DNA of 64,000 nucleotides, taken from Nocardia terrae. GTDB lineage: Bacteria; Actinomycetota; Actinomycetes; Mycobacteriales; Mycobacteriaceae. The stretch is from contig NZ_WRPP01000004.1 of NCBI RefSeq assembly GCF_009760405.1, positions 372,001-436,000 of the forward strand, read 5' to 3'. The notes beneath the pieces are model-generated. The model saw nothing but the letters and a program-made list of their open reading frames with translations, made no database searches and was not told the origin of the DNA. Position numbers and translations under genes: made by a program. Of the stretch, positions 35,330-43,540 are shown piece by piece; the first letter of the stretch is position 1; each line of letters opens with the position of its first letter.

Positions 35330-36178
35330 TTAGCCCTTGACCGCACCGGAGGTGAGGCCCTTGATCATTTGACGCTGGAGTGCGAGGAAGACGATGAGGA
35401 TGGGAAGCATGGTCAGGATGACCCCGGCCATGACCGGTCCCCAGTTGGTGACGCTGGGGTTCTCGGTGTTCTGCAGGAGGGTCAGGCCGACCGGCAGCGT
35501 GGCCACGCGCGCGTCGTCGGCCATCAGGAACGGCCAGAGGTATTCGTTCCACTCGTTCACCAGCGTCACCACCGCGAACGCCACCATGGTCGGCCCGGAC
35601 ATGGGCAGCACCACCCGCGTCAGCAGCCGCCACCAGCCCGCGCCGTCCATGCGCGCGGCCTCGATGACCTCACTCGGCAGCGACAGGAAGTGGTTGCGCA
35701 TGAGGAAGGTTCCGAAGGCGACGCCGCAGAGCGGAATGATGATGCCCTGGAAGGTGTTCCGCCAGCCCAGCTGCGCGATCAGCGCGTAGTTGGAGATGAT
35801 GGTGATCTGGTTGGGCACCATGAGCGCCGCGATGATCACCAGGAACAAGATGTTCTTGCCCGGAAAACGCAGGAACACCAGGCCGTAGGCGCTGAGCACG
35901 CCCAGCACGAACTTCACCGTCGAGACGACGCCCGTGATGATGATCGAGTTCCGCAGGAACTGCCAGAACGGCAGCGTGGTGGTGGCATCGTGATAATTCG
36001 ACACCAGCCACTTCTCGGGCCAGTAGGTGACCGGCTGGGTGTAGACCTCCGAGTGCGCCATGAACGAGCGCGTGAGGATGTAGTACAGCGGGACGCCGAC
36101 GATGATCAGCACGCACACCATGGCGGCGTAACCGAACACCTTCGCCCAGAGCTCCCGATTGGTGTTGAGCGCGTTCAC
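35330..36178 (-). CDS. ugpE: ABC transporter permease UgpE
   Basis: A 282-residue inner-membrane permease with six predicted helices and the EAA loop (EVIEAARMDGAGWWRLLTRVVLPMSGPTM) that docks the ATPase. It pairs with UgpA to form the channel. The GTG at 36178 overlaps the ugpA stop (GTGA) and follows GGGGAGA. The order ugpA-ugpE-ugpB-ugpC equals that of the mycobacterial ugp operon. Confidence 0.9.
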   Translation of the reverse strand: MNALNTNRELWAKVFGYAAMVCVLIIVGVPLYYILTRSFMAHSEVYTQPVTYWPEKWLVSNYHDATTTLPFWQFLRNSIIITGVVSTVKFVLGVLSAYGLVFLRFPGKNILFLVIIAALMVPNQITIISNYALIAQLGWRNTFQGIIIPLCGVAFGTFLMRNHFLSLPSEVIEAARMDGAGWWRLLTRVVLPMSGPTMVAFAVVTLVNEWNEYLWPFLMADDARVATLPVGLTLLQNTENPSVTNWGPVMAGVILTMLPILIVFLALQRQMIKGLTSGAVKG

Positions 36179-37224
36179 TTCTCGTCTCCCCGATCCATCA
36201 TGCGCACCTGCACCACGGTCACGATCAGCAGCACCAGGAACATGATGGTGGCCACGGCCGCCCCGTATCCGGCGCGCTGGTTGACCCAGGATTCGCGATA
36301 GACCTGATAGATCATGGTGGTGGTGCCGGTGCCGATCGGCCCGCCGCGGGTCATCACGTTGATGAGGTCGAAGACCTGCAGCGAATTGAGCAGCACCGTG
36401 ATCGACAGGAAGTAGGTGGTCGGCCGCAGCTGCGGCAGCAGCACCCGGGTGAAGGTGGTCCAGCGGCTCGCGCCGTCGATTTCGGCCGCCTCCATGAGAT
36501 CGGTCCGAATCCCTTGCAGCGCCGCCAGATAGATGACGAAGCTGTAGCCCAGGTTCTTCCAGATGTAGGTGACTGTGATCATGAACAGCGCCCAGTGCGG
36601 ATCCTGCGCGAAGTCGGGCGAGTGAATTCCCAGTCGCTGCAGGATATCCGGGATCAACCCGAAGCCCGGGTCGAAGATGAACTGGAAGCCCACGCCGATG
36701 GCCGCACCGGAGATGACGTACGGCGCGAAGATCGCCGACCGGACCACATTGCGGCCGAACAGCTTCCGGTCCAGCAGCATGGCCAGCGCCAGTCCGAGGA
36801 TCATGCTGCCCAGCACGGCGGCGACCGTGAAGATCACCGTGTTCTGGACGATCTGCCACGAGTCGTCGCGGCCGAACCACTCCGTGTAGTTGCTGAAGCC
36901 GACCCAGTTCAGGGTGGTCGCGGAGATATTCCAGTCGGTGAAGGACAACCGGATGTTGTCGATCAGCGGCCGATAGACGAAGACGCCCAGCAGAACCAGG
37001 TTGGGCGCGACCAGAATGACGAACAGCGCGTAGTCCTGCCAGGGTCTGCTTCGCCACCCGCGCCCGGGGGGCGTCGGGAGTACTCGTTCGGGCCATGATC
37101 GCACCCGCGCAGCCTTACGGCCTTTGGCTAATGACTGGTTAATTCCGGATGGTAACTCGCTTAACTGTCGACTGGCAGGCGCCACCGACTGTTCACCGGT
37201 CACACCCTCGGGCGGCGCGGACAT
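36175..37224 (-). CDS. ugpA: ABC transporter permease UgpA
   Basis: A 349-residue permease with a 65-residue hydrophilic N-terminal extension and six helices (first: FVILVAPNLVLLGVFVY). It carries the EAA loop (DLMEAAEIDGASRWTTFTRVLLPQLRPTT). It is the first gene of the operon. The ATG at 37224 has no SD but lies 6 nt after TACGAT, a TANNNT -10 box, consistent with a leaderless mRNA. The substrate is inferred from UgpB similarity as glycerophosphocholine or a related phosphodiester. Confidence 0.9.
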   Translation of the reverse strand: MSAPPEGVTGEQSVAPASRQLSELPSGINQSLAKGRKAARVRSWPERVLPTPPGRGWRSRPWQDYALFVILVAPNLVLLGVFVYRPLIDNIRLSFTDWNISATTLNWVGFSNYTEWFGRDDSWQIVQNTVIFTVAAVLGSMILGLALAMLLDRKLFGRNVVRSAIFAPYVISGAAIGVGFQFIFDPGFGLIPDILQRLGIHSPDFAQDPHWALFMITVTYIWKNLGYSFVIYLAALQGIRTDLMEAAEIDGASRWTTFTRVLLPQLRPTTYFLSITVLLNSLQVFDLINVMTRGGPIGTGTTTMIYQVYRESWVNQRAGYGAAVATIMFLVLLIVTVVQVRMMDRGDEK

Positions 37225-37403
37225 GCGCGAATCGTACGGTCACTCAATCGATTGCGTGATCAAAATCAAATGAACGAGGGACCAACTCTCGTAGCTCTCG
37301 GGGCCGAGCCCCGGAAACTCCCTGCGCTTCGGGGCGTGCACCGACCCCTTTACGACGAATGCCCCGCCGGTCAGGGCGGGGCATTCGAGGTCGAGAAGAC
37401 CGG
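37225..37403 (-). promoter_or_regulatory. ugp operon promoter region
   Basis: On the minus strand TACGAT (37236-37231) forms the likely -10 box of ugpA. An AT-rich run (TGATCAAAATCAAATGAAC) lies just upstream at about 37257-37275. The left part also contains ATCGAT within CAATCGATTG (37247-37256), a perfect 10-bp palindrome that would overlap the -35 region. The rest of this gap carries the terminator of the L,D-transpeptidase gene. Confidence 0.5.
37356..37387 (-). terminator. Hairpin terminator after the L,D-transpeptidase gene
   Basis: Perfect 13-bp arms CGAATGCCCCGCC (37356-37368) and GGCGGGGCATTCG (37375-37387) flank a 6-nt loop, 17 bp after the stop of the minus-strand transpeptidase gene. 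No T-tract follows, as is common for actinobacterial terminators. Confidence 0.75.
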
Positions 37404-38306
37404 TCAGTTCCAGTCGCCCCAGCCGTCGCTGGTGCTGAAGGTTCCGATCGAGTTCTTGACGATGACCGGGTCACCCTTCTTCACGTTCTCCTGGAACCAC
37501 TTGGCGTCCTCGGTGGAGACGTTCAGGCAACCGTGCGAGGTGTCGGAAACACCCTGCTGCGCAACGCTCCACGGGGCGGCGTGCACGAAGATGCCGCTGT
37601 TGGACATGCGGGTGGCGTACTCGACCTCGAGCTTGTAGCCCTGCGGATCGGTCACGGGCACACCGTAGGTGGACGAGTCCATGATCATCTTGCGGTTCTT
37701 CTCGCTGACGATGTAGGTCCCGTTCGGGGTCTCGTGCCCCTTCTTGCCCATCGAGGTCGGCATGGTCTTGACGACCTCGCCGTTGCGGGTGACGGTGATC
37801 TGGTGGGTGGCGTCGTCGGCGGTGGCGATGAACTCGTCGCCGATCTCGTAGGCGACGCTGGTGTCGCCGGCCTTCACGGTGATCTTGGAACCGGCCGGCC
37901 AGAAGTCCTCCGGCCGCCAGCGGACCTGCTTGTCGCCCATCCAGTAGAAGTGGCCGTTCACCTTGTTGGTGGAGGTGATGCGGATGGACTTCTCGGCGGT
38001 GGCGTGATCGCTCACCGGGTCCTTGAAGTTGATGATGACCGGCATGGCCACGCCGACCACGTCCCCGTCACCGGGGCTGATGTTCGGGGCCGTGAAGTTG
38101 GCCGGCGGGATCGGCGCCTTGGCGTTCGGGTCGGTCGGCAGCGAGCCCGGCTCGGGCTGCGGCATGACGGCGGAGGGCACGCCCGGAATGTCCGGGCCAC
38201 CCGGCCATAGCGGAGTCGCTGACGCAGGTGCCGCCACCACTGCTCCGGTCGCCGCGATGGCGGCGAGGGCGATCAGTCCCGTTCTCCGATAGCGGGTATG
38301 GCGCAC
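37404..38306 (-). CDS. L,D-transpeptidase (YkuD domain, Ig-like N-terminus)
   Basis: The 300-residue exported enzyme makes 3-3 crosslinks in peptidoglycan. A signal peptide (ALAAIAATGAVVAAPASA) is followed by an actinobacterial Ig-like domain (about 75-165: VMPVIINFKDPVSDHATAEKSI, VRWRPEDFWPAGSKITV). The YkuD domain carries the catalytic motif with HAAPW, then SHGCLNVS holding the nucleophile cysteine. No lipobox is seen, so it is probably soluble or loosely held at the wall. The GTG at 38306 follows GAGAGGA. A strong hairpin terminates it. Confidence 0.93.
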   Translation of the reverse strand: MRHTRYRRTGLIALAAIAATGAVVAAPASATPLWPGGPDIPGVPSAVMPQPEPGSLPTDPNAKAPIPPANFTAPNISPGDGDVVGVAMPVIINFKDPVSDHATAEKSIRITSTNKVNGHFYWMGDKQVRWRPEDFWPAGSKITVKAGDTSVAYEIGDEFIATADDATHQITVTRNGEVVKTMPTSMGKKGHETPNGTYIVSEKNRKMIMDSSTYGVPVTDPQGYKLEVEYATRMSNSGIFVHAAPWSVAQQGVSDTSHGCLNVSTEDAKWFQENVKKGDPVIVKNSIGTFSTSDGWGDWN

Positions 38307-38601
38307 AGCTCGGTCCTCTCAGATCTTCGTTCATCACGCAGATTGCGGGCGCACTTCACCCGCGTAGGTCCCAACCCCGCGTTCATTACTACAGTGATCC
38401 GCCGAGCAAGCCAATTGGCTTCTGCCAGTTATGCATACCGACTTTCAGGTGTGTGCCACGTCACAGGACCGCGGGATGGTTGCCCGAGTGGCGCGTATGC
38501 GCCGATGGCATCGGCGATTCCTCGAAAGTGACACCGCTGCGGCCGGTTTCGGAGCAAACACTTCCCAAAACCTGACTGTGATCGAAATCACCTACGTCAC
38601 T
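38307..38601. promoter_or_regulatory. Upstream region of the L,D-transpeptidase gene
   Basis: These 295 bp lie between the P450 stop and the transpeptidase start and should hold the transpeptidase promoter. The sequence is less GC-rich than its surroundings (38380-38450 and 38570-38600). I see no clear hairpin, palindrome or small gene. Confidence 0.35.
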
Positions 38602-39897
38602 TCAGGGTTGAACATCGAACGTGATGGCCGTGCGCGGACCGACCGTAATCGTGTGCGGCACCGACAGTGGCGCGCCCCCGCGGGCGAAACGCGGCGAGAG
38701 CCGCAGCCGCACGCTGGTCAATACAGTAGCCAACACAATCCGGAGTTCATAGTCCGCCAGCGCCGAGCCGACACAGCGCCGGTGTCCGCCGCCGAACGGC
38801 GCGTACTCGAACGGGCCGAAGCGCCGTTCGAGGAACCGCTCCGGCCGGAACCGCCGCGGTTCGGGCCACACCGCCGGGTCGGTGTGCAGCAGATGCATCG
38901 ATATCCCCATGGTGTCCCCGGCAACCAGCGGCACTCCGCGCAGCGTGAAATCACCGGTGAGCCTGCGCAATACGATCGGCACCGGCGGATGCAGCCGCAG
39001 CGTCTCCTGGCAGACCGCGTCCAGGTACGGCAGCTTCACCAGCACGCTCGGATCGGGATCGGTTCCGGCCGCGGACAATTCGTCCAGCAGCCGGTTCAGT
39101 ACGTCCGGTTCCCGGTGCAGCCGGAACAGCGCCCACACCAGCGCGGTCGCGGTGGTCTCGTGCCCCGCCACCAGCAGCGTCCGCAATTGCTCGCGCAGAT
39201 CGGCGGCGGTGATGGCGCTGCCGTCCTCGTACCGGGTGTCCAGCATGAGCCCCAGCAGATCGTCCCCGCCGCCCCCGTCGGCCCGGCGTCGCCGCACCTC
39301 CGCGTCGATCAGCCGGTCGAGCCGATCGCGCGCGGCACTGAACCGCTCCCAGCCCGACAGGCCGAAGATATTGCGCCGCAGGGCCGGAACCATGAACAGC
39401 GTGGGACCGAACGATTCCAGGAAGTCGGTGGTGACCGCGGTGTACTCGGCCCGCCGCACCGGTTCGTCGATGCCGAACACCGCCGCCAGGATGACCCGCA
39501 GCGTCAGCGCCCGCGCCGCCGCCCGGGCATCGACGCGGGTCCCGGGCCGCCAGGGGTTCCCGGTGCGCTCCCCGTCCAGTTCCGCGCGCGCCGCCTCGCG
39601 AATGGCGTTGCCGTAGGCGCTGATTCGATTGCGATGCAGGGCGGGCGCGAGCAACGCCCGCTCCAGCTTGTGCCTGCCGTCGCGGGCCAGGATGAGCGAG
39701 GCCGCGCCCACCATGGGCTCGATGGGATTGGGCAGCGGCGGTTCGAGCAGCTCGATCGGGGCCCGGAACAGTTCCCTCGCGCCCTCCGGGGTGCCGGTGA
39801 ACAGCACCGAGCCCAGGGCCGGGATCCGGACCCGGAAGGGGTCACCGTCCCGGCCTCGTCGCCACGAGACGTAGCGCTCCAGTAGGTCGCTGCTCAT
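38602..39897 (-). CDS. Cytochrome P450
   Basis: The 431-residue monooxygenase has the I-helix motif AGHETTAT, the K-helix ExxR (QETLRLHPP), the PERF-like FRPERFLERRFG, and the heme motif FGGGHRRCVGSALADYE with the cysteine ligand. There is no membrane anchor. Substrate and redox partner are unknown; no ferredoxin gene is adjacent. The ATG at 39897 lies 5 nt after TATAGG, suggesting a leaderless mRNA. It is divergent from the lipoprotein gene, whose promoter has a near-identical core. Confidence 0.93.
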   Translation of the reverse strand: MSSDLLERYVSWRRGRDGDPFRVRIPALGSVLFTGTPEGARELFRAPIELLEPPLPNPIEPMVGAASLILARDGRHKLERALLAPALHRNRISAYGNAIREAARAELDGERTGNPWRPGTRVDARAAARALTLRVILAAVFGIDEPVRRAEYTAVTTDFLESFGPTLFMVPALRRNIFGLSGWERFSAARDRLDRLIDAEVRRRRADGGGGDDLLGLMLDTRYEDGSAITAADLREQLRTLLVAGHETTATALVWALFRLHREPDVLNRLLDELSAAGTDPDPSVLVKLPYLDAVCQETLRLHPPVPIVLRRLTGDFTLRGVPLVAGDTMGISMHLLHTDPAVWPEPRRFRPERFLERRFGPFEYAPFGGGHRRCVGSALADYELRIVLATVLTSVRLRLSPRFARGGAPLSVPHTITVGPRTAITFDVQP

Positions 39898-40005
39898 GAG
39901 TCCCTATACGAAATGGTTCGTCACCTCGTTCGATCTCTCCGGTGCGAGTCGTGGTATGCATGGCGCGAAGTCAGATCCGTTTGTTTCGAAATATAGGACT
40001 CATCC
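39898..40005. promoter_or_regulatory. Twin divergent promoters, P450 / LppU-like gene
   Basis: Each strand carries TATAGG followed by ACTCAT within a few bases of the start codon. The minus strand reads TATAGGGACTCATG at 39908-39895; the plus strand reads TATAGGACTCATCC at 39992-40005, next to the GTG at 40006. Both are preceded by TTTCG. The mirrored design suggests shared control of the two genes. Confidence 0.55.
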
Positions 40006-40626
40006 GTGTTGCGTCAGCAGCTTTCCGCCCGGATCGCCCTTCCCGCGATCTCCGCCGCAGCCCTGCTGCTGGCCGGGTGCGGATCCACCGTGACCGGCCA
40101 TCCCCTGGCCGCGCCCGGCGACAATCTCCTCCCCACCTCGGCCCCGGCCAAACCGACCGGAAAGCCCGGCTCGGGTGCGCCGACCACCTCACCGCGCGCG
40201 GACCGTGGCGGCCACACCGACTTTCACGCCGACATCGGTGACTGTGTGAAGCTGGGCGGCACCACCACCGATGCCACCATCGACAAGGCGACCTGCGGCA
40301 GCCAGGACGCCAACTACAAGGTGACCGGCAAGGTTCCGAAGAATGCCCAGTGCGGCAAGGGCTCCGACCAGGTCTACTACGAGACCCTCAACGGTGTGGA
40401 GACCGGAGCGCTGTGCCTGACCGTCGACTGGGTGGTCGGCGACTGCATGGAGATGGGCACCGATGTCGCGCACCGCATCCCCTGCACCACGCGCGGCGCG
40501 AACGACGGCGTGCAGGTCCTGTCCATCTTGCAGAACGCCACCAGCGTGGACGACTGCCCGGGCGACAGCCAGGGTTATGTCTACGACGACCGCCAGGTCG
40601 TCGTCTGCGTCAATACTCTGCAATGA
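40006..40626 (+). CDS. LppU-like lipoprotein
   Basis: A 206-residue secreted lipoprotein with signal sequence ARIALPAISAAALLLAGC (lipobox LAGC). A proline/threonine-rich linker follows, then a cysteine-rich domain beginning DIGDCVKLGGTT and containing TCGSQDANYKV, LCLTVDWVVGDCMEMG and VVVCVNTLQ. The pattern of paired cysteines and the GDCVKL/DWVVGDC motifs recall M. tuberculosis LppU; that comparison is from memory. The function is unknown. The GTG at 40006 is 8 nt after TATAGG, with no SD. A perfect hairpin follows the stop. Confidence 0.82.
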   Translation: MLRQQLSARIALPAISAAALLLAGCGSTVTGHPLAAPGDNLLPTSAPAKPTGKPGSGAPTTSPRADRGGHTDFHADIGDCVKLGGTTTDATIDKATCGSQDANYKVTGKVPKNAQCGKGSDQVYYETLNGVETGALCLTVDWVVGDCMEMGTDVAHRIPCTTRGANDGVQVLSILQNATSVDDCPGDSQGYVYDDRQVVVCVNTLQ

Positions 40627-40628
40627 AC

Positions 40629-40662
40629 AAAGGGGCGGTGATTCGCGAATCACCGCCCCTTT
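40629..40662. terminator. Perfect bidirectional terminator hairpin
   Basis: A perfect 34-bp inverted repeat, half-site AAAGGGGCGGTGATTCG, lies between the convergent lipoprotein and S1 protease genes. The TTTCCTCATCTTT on the right and the AA run on the left make it suitable for both directions. Confidence 0.88.
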
Positions 40663-40679
40663 CCTCATCTTTCGTATTC

Positions 40680-41345
40680 TCAGATGGGGTAGTAGCCCGA
40701 GCCGATGCTGCCGCGACCGTTGAGGTCGTCCATGATCGAGCTCATATTGGTGCCGACCTCGGGTCCGAAGCAGGCCAGCGCCAGGTAGGCGTTCACCATG
40801 CCGACCAGTGTGGTGCCGACGACGACCGGCGCGCCGGAATCGCCCTCCACCACGCACATCTGGCTCCAGGTCTCGACGCTGGTGTCGAAGACGTCACCCC
40901 AGGAGATGCCGCAGGTGTTGCCGGTGGTGCGGCCCTCCTTGCACACGATCATCGGGAATCCGGGCGGGCCACCGAGCCCGGTGATGGTGACGTTGCCGAT
41001 GTGGTTGACCGGGATGACACGGCCCGGATCGAACTGGATGACGGCGTAGTCGAGGTCGTGGTTGGAGTAGACGAACTGACCGATCTGTCCTGCGGCCCGG
41101 TCCTTTTCGGCCCAGACCTTGGCGCCGGCGTCGCCGCAGTGTCCCGCGGTGAGCCCGACCAGGCGTCCGGCGCCGTCGTGACCGATGGTGGTCACCGTGC
41201 ACTCGAACTGATCATCGATGATGATCCCCGAGCCACCGCCGATGACGGCGGGCGCGGCATCGGCGTGGGCGGCTCCGGCGCCGAACAGAGCGGTGCTCAG
41301 GGCGACGGCGAAAGCGCCGGCCGCTCCGGCGAACTTGTTGATCAT
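40680..41345 (-). CDS. Secreted S1 family serine protease
   Basis: The 221-residue chymotrypsin-fold protein has a signal peptide (AFAVALSTALFGAGAAHA) and almost no pro-region before the AVIGGGSG start. The catalytic triad is visible: His in LTAGHCG, Asp in HDLDYAVIQ, and Ser in EGDSGAPVV. Four cysteines could form two disulfides. The short pro-region differs from streptogrisin/alpha-lytic enzymes, which carry large folding domains. The ATG at 41345 follows GGAGGG. It shares a terminator with the LppU-like gene. Confidence 0.9.
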   Translation of the reverse strand: MINKFAGAAGAFAVALSTALFGAGAAHADAAPAVIGGGSGIIIDDQFECTVTTIGHDGAGRLVGLTAGHCGDAGAKVWAEKDRAAGQIGQFVYSNHDLDYAVIQFDPGRVIPVNHIGNVTITGLGGPPGFPMIVCKEGRTTGNTCGISWGDVFDTSVETWSQMCVVEGDSGAPVVVGTTLVGMVNAYLALACFGPEVGTNMSSIMDDLNGRGSIGSGYYPI

Positions 41346-41789
41346 GTCCCTCCAGACGTCGGAAGCCGCACGAATCTCAACTTGCGGTTACTCATCCTGT
41401 CAGTATTCGGGCCAGGTTGCCTCTTGTACTGCCACATGTTGCCGAGCCGTGTCCTGCTGGGGTTCGGGACGGATACCTAGTTGGATGGAGATATCGGAAC
41501 AATGCATATGAGCTATCGAATTCCGATAAATTTGATCCTACAAATTGTTACCCGGTAGATGTTCACAACTACTGGGGATAGTCAAAAACTAGAACAAGTT
41601 CTAGATCTCTGCCAGGTTCTTTGGGCCGTAAACCAACCCTGATGTGGCTGTTCACAGCGATACGACCATTGTGATTAGGGTCTATGACCGGAACCACAAT
41701 CGGTGGTGTGTTTTTCCTAACTCCGTAGTAAGGTGCGTCAAGCAAACAGTCGCCGGAGGCGGGTAACCCGGCGTCGAGAGGGGTAGTCA
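41346..41789. promoter_or_regulatory. AT-rich control region upstream of the mce operon
   Basis: This 444-bp gap has no supported gene and is clearly less GC-rich than the rest of the window, especially 41500-41720. It contains the KstR-type palindrome (41589-41604) and a second inverted repeat AATTTG-N6-CAAATT (41529-41546). The GAGAGGGG ribosome-binding site of yrbEA is at about 41776-41783. The S1 protease promoter should lie at its left end. Confidence 0.6.
41589..41604. promoter_or_regulatory. KstR operator-like palindrome
   Basis: CTAGAACAAGTTCTAG is a perfect palindrome apart from its two central bases. Positions 41590-41603 match TNNAACNNGTTNNA, the known KstR consensus of actinobacterial cholesterol-catabolism genes, at every fixed base. 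It lies 186 bp before yrbEA. In mycobacteria and rhodococci KstR represses the mce4 sterol-uptake operon. Confidence 0.78.
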
Positions 41790-42662
41790 GTGCAGGTGAC
41801 CACGAGCCCGGGGGACCAGGGGAGTCCACCGTTGGCATCACGGATGAATACGGCCGTGGATTGGGCCAAGGGGTACTGGCAGGATCATCCGAAACGGTCG
41901 CTGGAAACCGGCGGCCGGATGATGTCGATGGGCGTGTCGGCGGTTGCCGAGCTTTTCATCGCGATCTTTCGCCGTCGCTTTCCTTACGGCGAGTTCATCA
42001 GGCAGTGCGCCTTCATGGCGAATGTCGCTGCCGCCCCGACACTGCTGGTCGCCATTCCGATCGGTGTGATCGTCTCCATCCAGGTCGGCTCGGTCGCCGG
42101 ACAGGTGGGCGCGACCTCCTTCATCGGTGCGGCCAACGGGCTCGGCATCATTCAGCAGGGCGCGCCGCTGGTCACGGCGCTCATGATCTCCGGCGCGGTC
42201 GGTTCGGCCATCTGCGCCGACCTCGGTTCCCGCACCATTCGCGAAGAGATCGACGCCATGAAGGTGATGGGCGTCGACCCGATGCGCCGCCTGGTGGCCC
42301 CGCGCCTGGGCGCGGCCATGCTGGTGTCGGTCCTGCTGTGCGGCTTCGTGGTCTTCGTCGGCTTCCTGACCGGCTACGTCTTCAATATCTTCGTCCAGAA
42401 CGGGACCCCCGGTTCCTACATCGGAACCTTCTCCTCCTTCGCCATCACCACCGATCTGGTTGTGGCGCTGCTGAAGTCCCTCATCTATGGACTCCTCGCC
42501 GCGATCATCGCCTGCGACTCGGGTCTCAGTGCCAAGGGCGGCCCGGGTGGTGTCGCCAACGCGGTGAACACCGCGGTCGTCATGTCCGCCGTCATGCTCT
42601 TCGGCGTCAACCTGATCATCACCCAGCTCTACAATTCCTTCTTCCCACCCCAGGTGGTCTGA
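41790..42662 (+). CDS. yrbEA: MlaE/YrbE family permease A of the mce operon
   Basis: A 290-residue integral membrane protein of the YrbE/MlaE family. It has about five to six helices and the family motif SAICADLGSRTIREEIDAMKVMGVDP, followed by RRLVAPRLGAAMLV. It forms the inner-membrane permease of the Mce lipid/sterol importer with YrbEB. The GTG at 41790 follows GAGAGGGG; a later in-frame ATG (MNTAVDW) is an alternative. It is the first gene of an eight-gene run read without gaps larger than 12 bp. Confidence 0.93.
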   Translation: MQVTTSPGDQGSPPLASRMNTAVDWAKGYWQDHPKRSLETGGRMMSMGVSAVAELFIAIFRRRFPYGEFIRQCAFMANVAAAPTLLVAIPIGVIVSIQVGSVAGQVGATSFIGAANGLGIIQQGAPLVTALMISGAVGSAICADLGSRTIREEIDAMKVMGVDPMRRLVAPRLGAAMLVSVLLCGFVVFVGFLTGYVFNIFVQNGTPGSYIGTFSSFAITTDLVVALLKSLIYGLLAAIIACDSGLSAKGGPGGVANAVNTAVVMSAVMLFGVNLIITQLYNSFFPPQVV

Positions 42663-42664
42663 GC

Positions 42665-43528
42665 GTGTCAGCAACCTATGTACCGCCGCTGCTGCGGCCG
42701 CTTCGACGGATCAAGGGCGCGGCGGGTGCGCCGCGCGACTGGCTGGCTCGCATCGGACACCAGGTCTTCTTCTTCCTGCGTTCGATCGGCTCCATGCCGC
42801 TGGCGTTCAAGCAGTACCCCAAGGAAGTCTGGCGCCTGCTGTCCGACGTCACCTGGGGCAACGGCAATCTCGTGGTCGGTGGCGGCACCATCGGCGTGGT
42901 GCTGATCCTGTCGGCGTTCGGCGGTATGACCGTCGCCATCCAGGGCTACACCTCGCTGAACCTGTTGGGCCTGAGCCCGATCACCGGCGCCATCTCGGCC
43001 TTCGCCACCACGCGTGAGCTCGGCCCGCTGCTGGCCACCGTCGCCTTCGCGGCGCAGGCCGGCTGCCGGTTCACCGCGCAGCTGGGCGCCATGCGCATCT
43101 CCGAGGAGATCGACGCGCTGGAATCGGTTGCCATCCGGCCGCTTCCGTATCTGGTCAGCACCCGCATGATCGCGGCCATGATCGCCATCGTGCCGCTGTA
43201 CTGCCTGGCGCTGCCGCTGGCCTACATCTCCTGTGCGCTGACCGCGACCCTGGTGGGCAACATCCCCTCGGGCACCTTCTCGCACTATTTCTATACGTTC
43301 CTGATCCCCCACGATGTGCTGTACTCACTGCTGAAGGCGATCCTGTTCGTCGCGATCACCACATTCATCCAGTGCTACTACGGGTTTTTCGCCTCGGGCG
43401 GCCCGGAGGGCGTGGGTGTGGCGGCCGGCCGCGCGATCAAGCTCTGCATCATCGCGGTCGTCTTCGCCGACCTGTTCATGACCTTGGCGATCTGGGGCGT
43501 CAACCCCGGCATCCGGATCTCGGGATAG
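42665..43528 (+). CDS. yrbEB: MlaE/YrbE family permease B of the mce operon
   Basis: The 287-residue second permease contains the expected MlaE core (FATTRELGPLLATVAFAAQAGCRFTAQLGAMRISEEIDALESVAI) and helices at both ends. The GTG at 42665 is 2 bp after the yrbEA stop, and translation is probably coupled. It partners YrbEA. The ATPase that energises Mce systems (MceG/Mkl) is not in this window; it is usually encoded elsewhere in these genomes. Confidence 0.93.
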   Translation: MSATYVPPLLRPLRRIKGAAGAPRDWLARIGHQVFFFLRSIGSMPLAFKQYPKEVWRLLSDVTWGNGNLVVGGGTIGVVLILSAFGGMTVAIQGYTSLNLLGLSPITGAISAFATTRELGPLLATVAFAAQAGCRFTAQLGAMRISEEIDALESVAIRPLPYLVSTRMIAAMIAIVPLYCLALPLAYISCALTATLVGNIPSGTFSHYFYTFLIPHDVLYSLLKAILFVAITTFIQCYYGFFASGGPEGVGVAAGRAIKLCIIAVVFADLFMTLAIWGVNPGIRISG

Positions 43529-43540
43529 GGGGCGCACACG

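Noticed and set aside
35330..37096. 588-residue permease extended into ugpA
   Set aside because: The N-terminal part is ugpA read out of frame. The GTG at 36178 with an SD and GTGA overlap is the true ugpE start.
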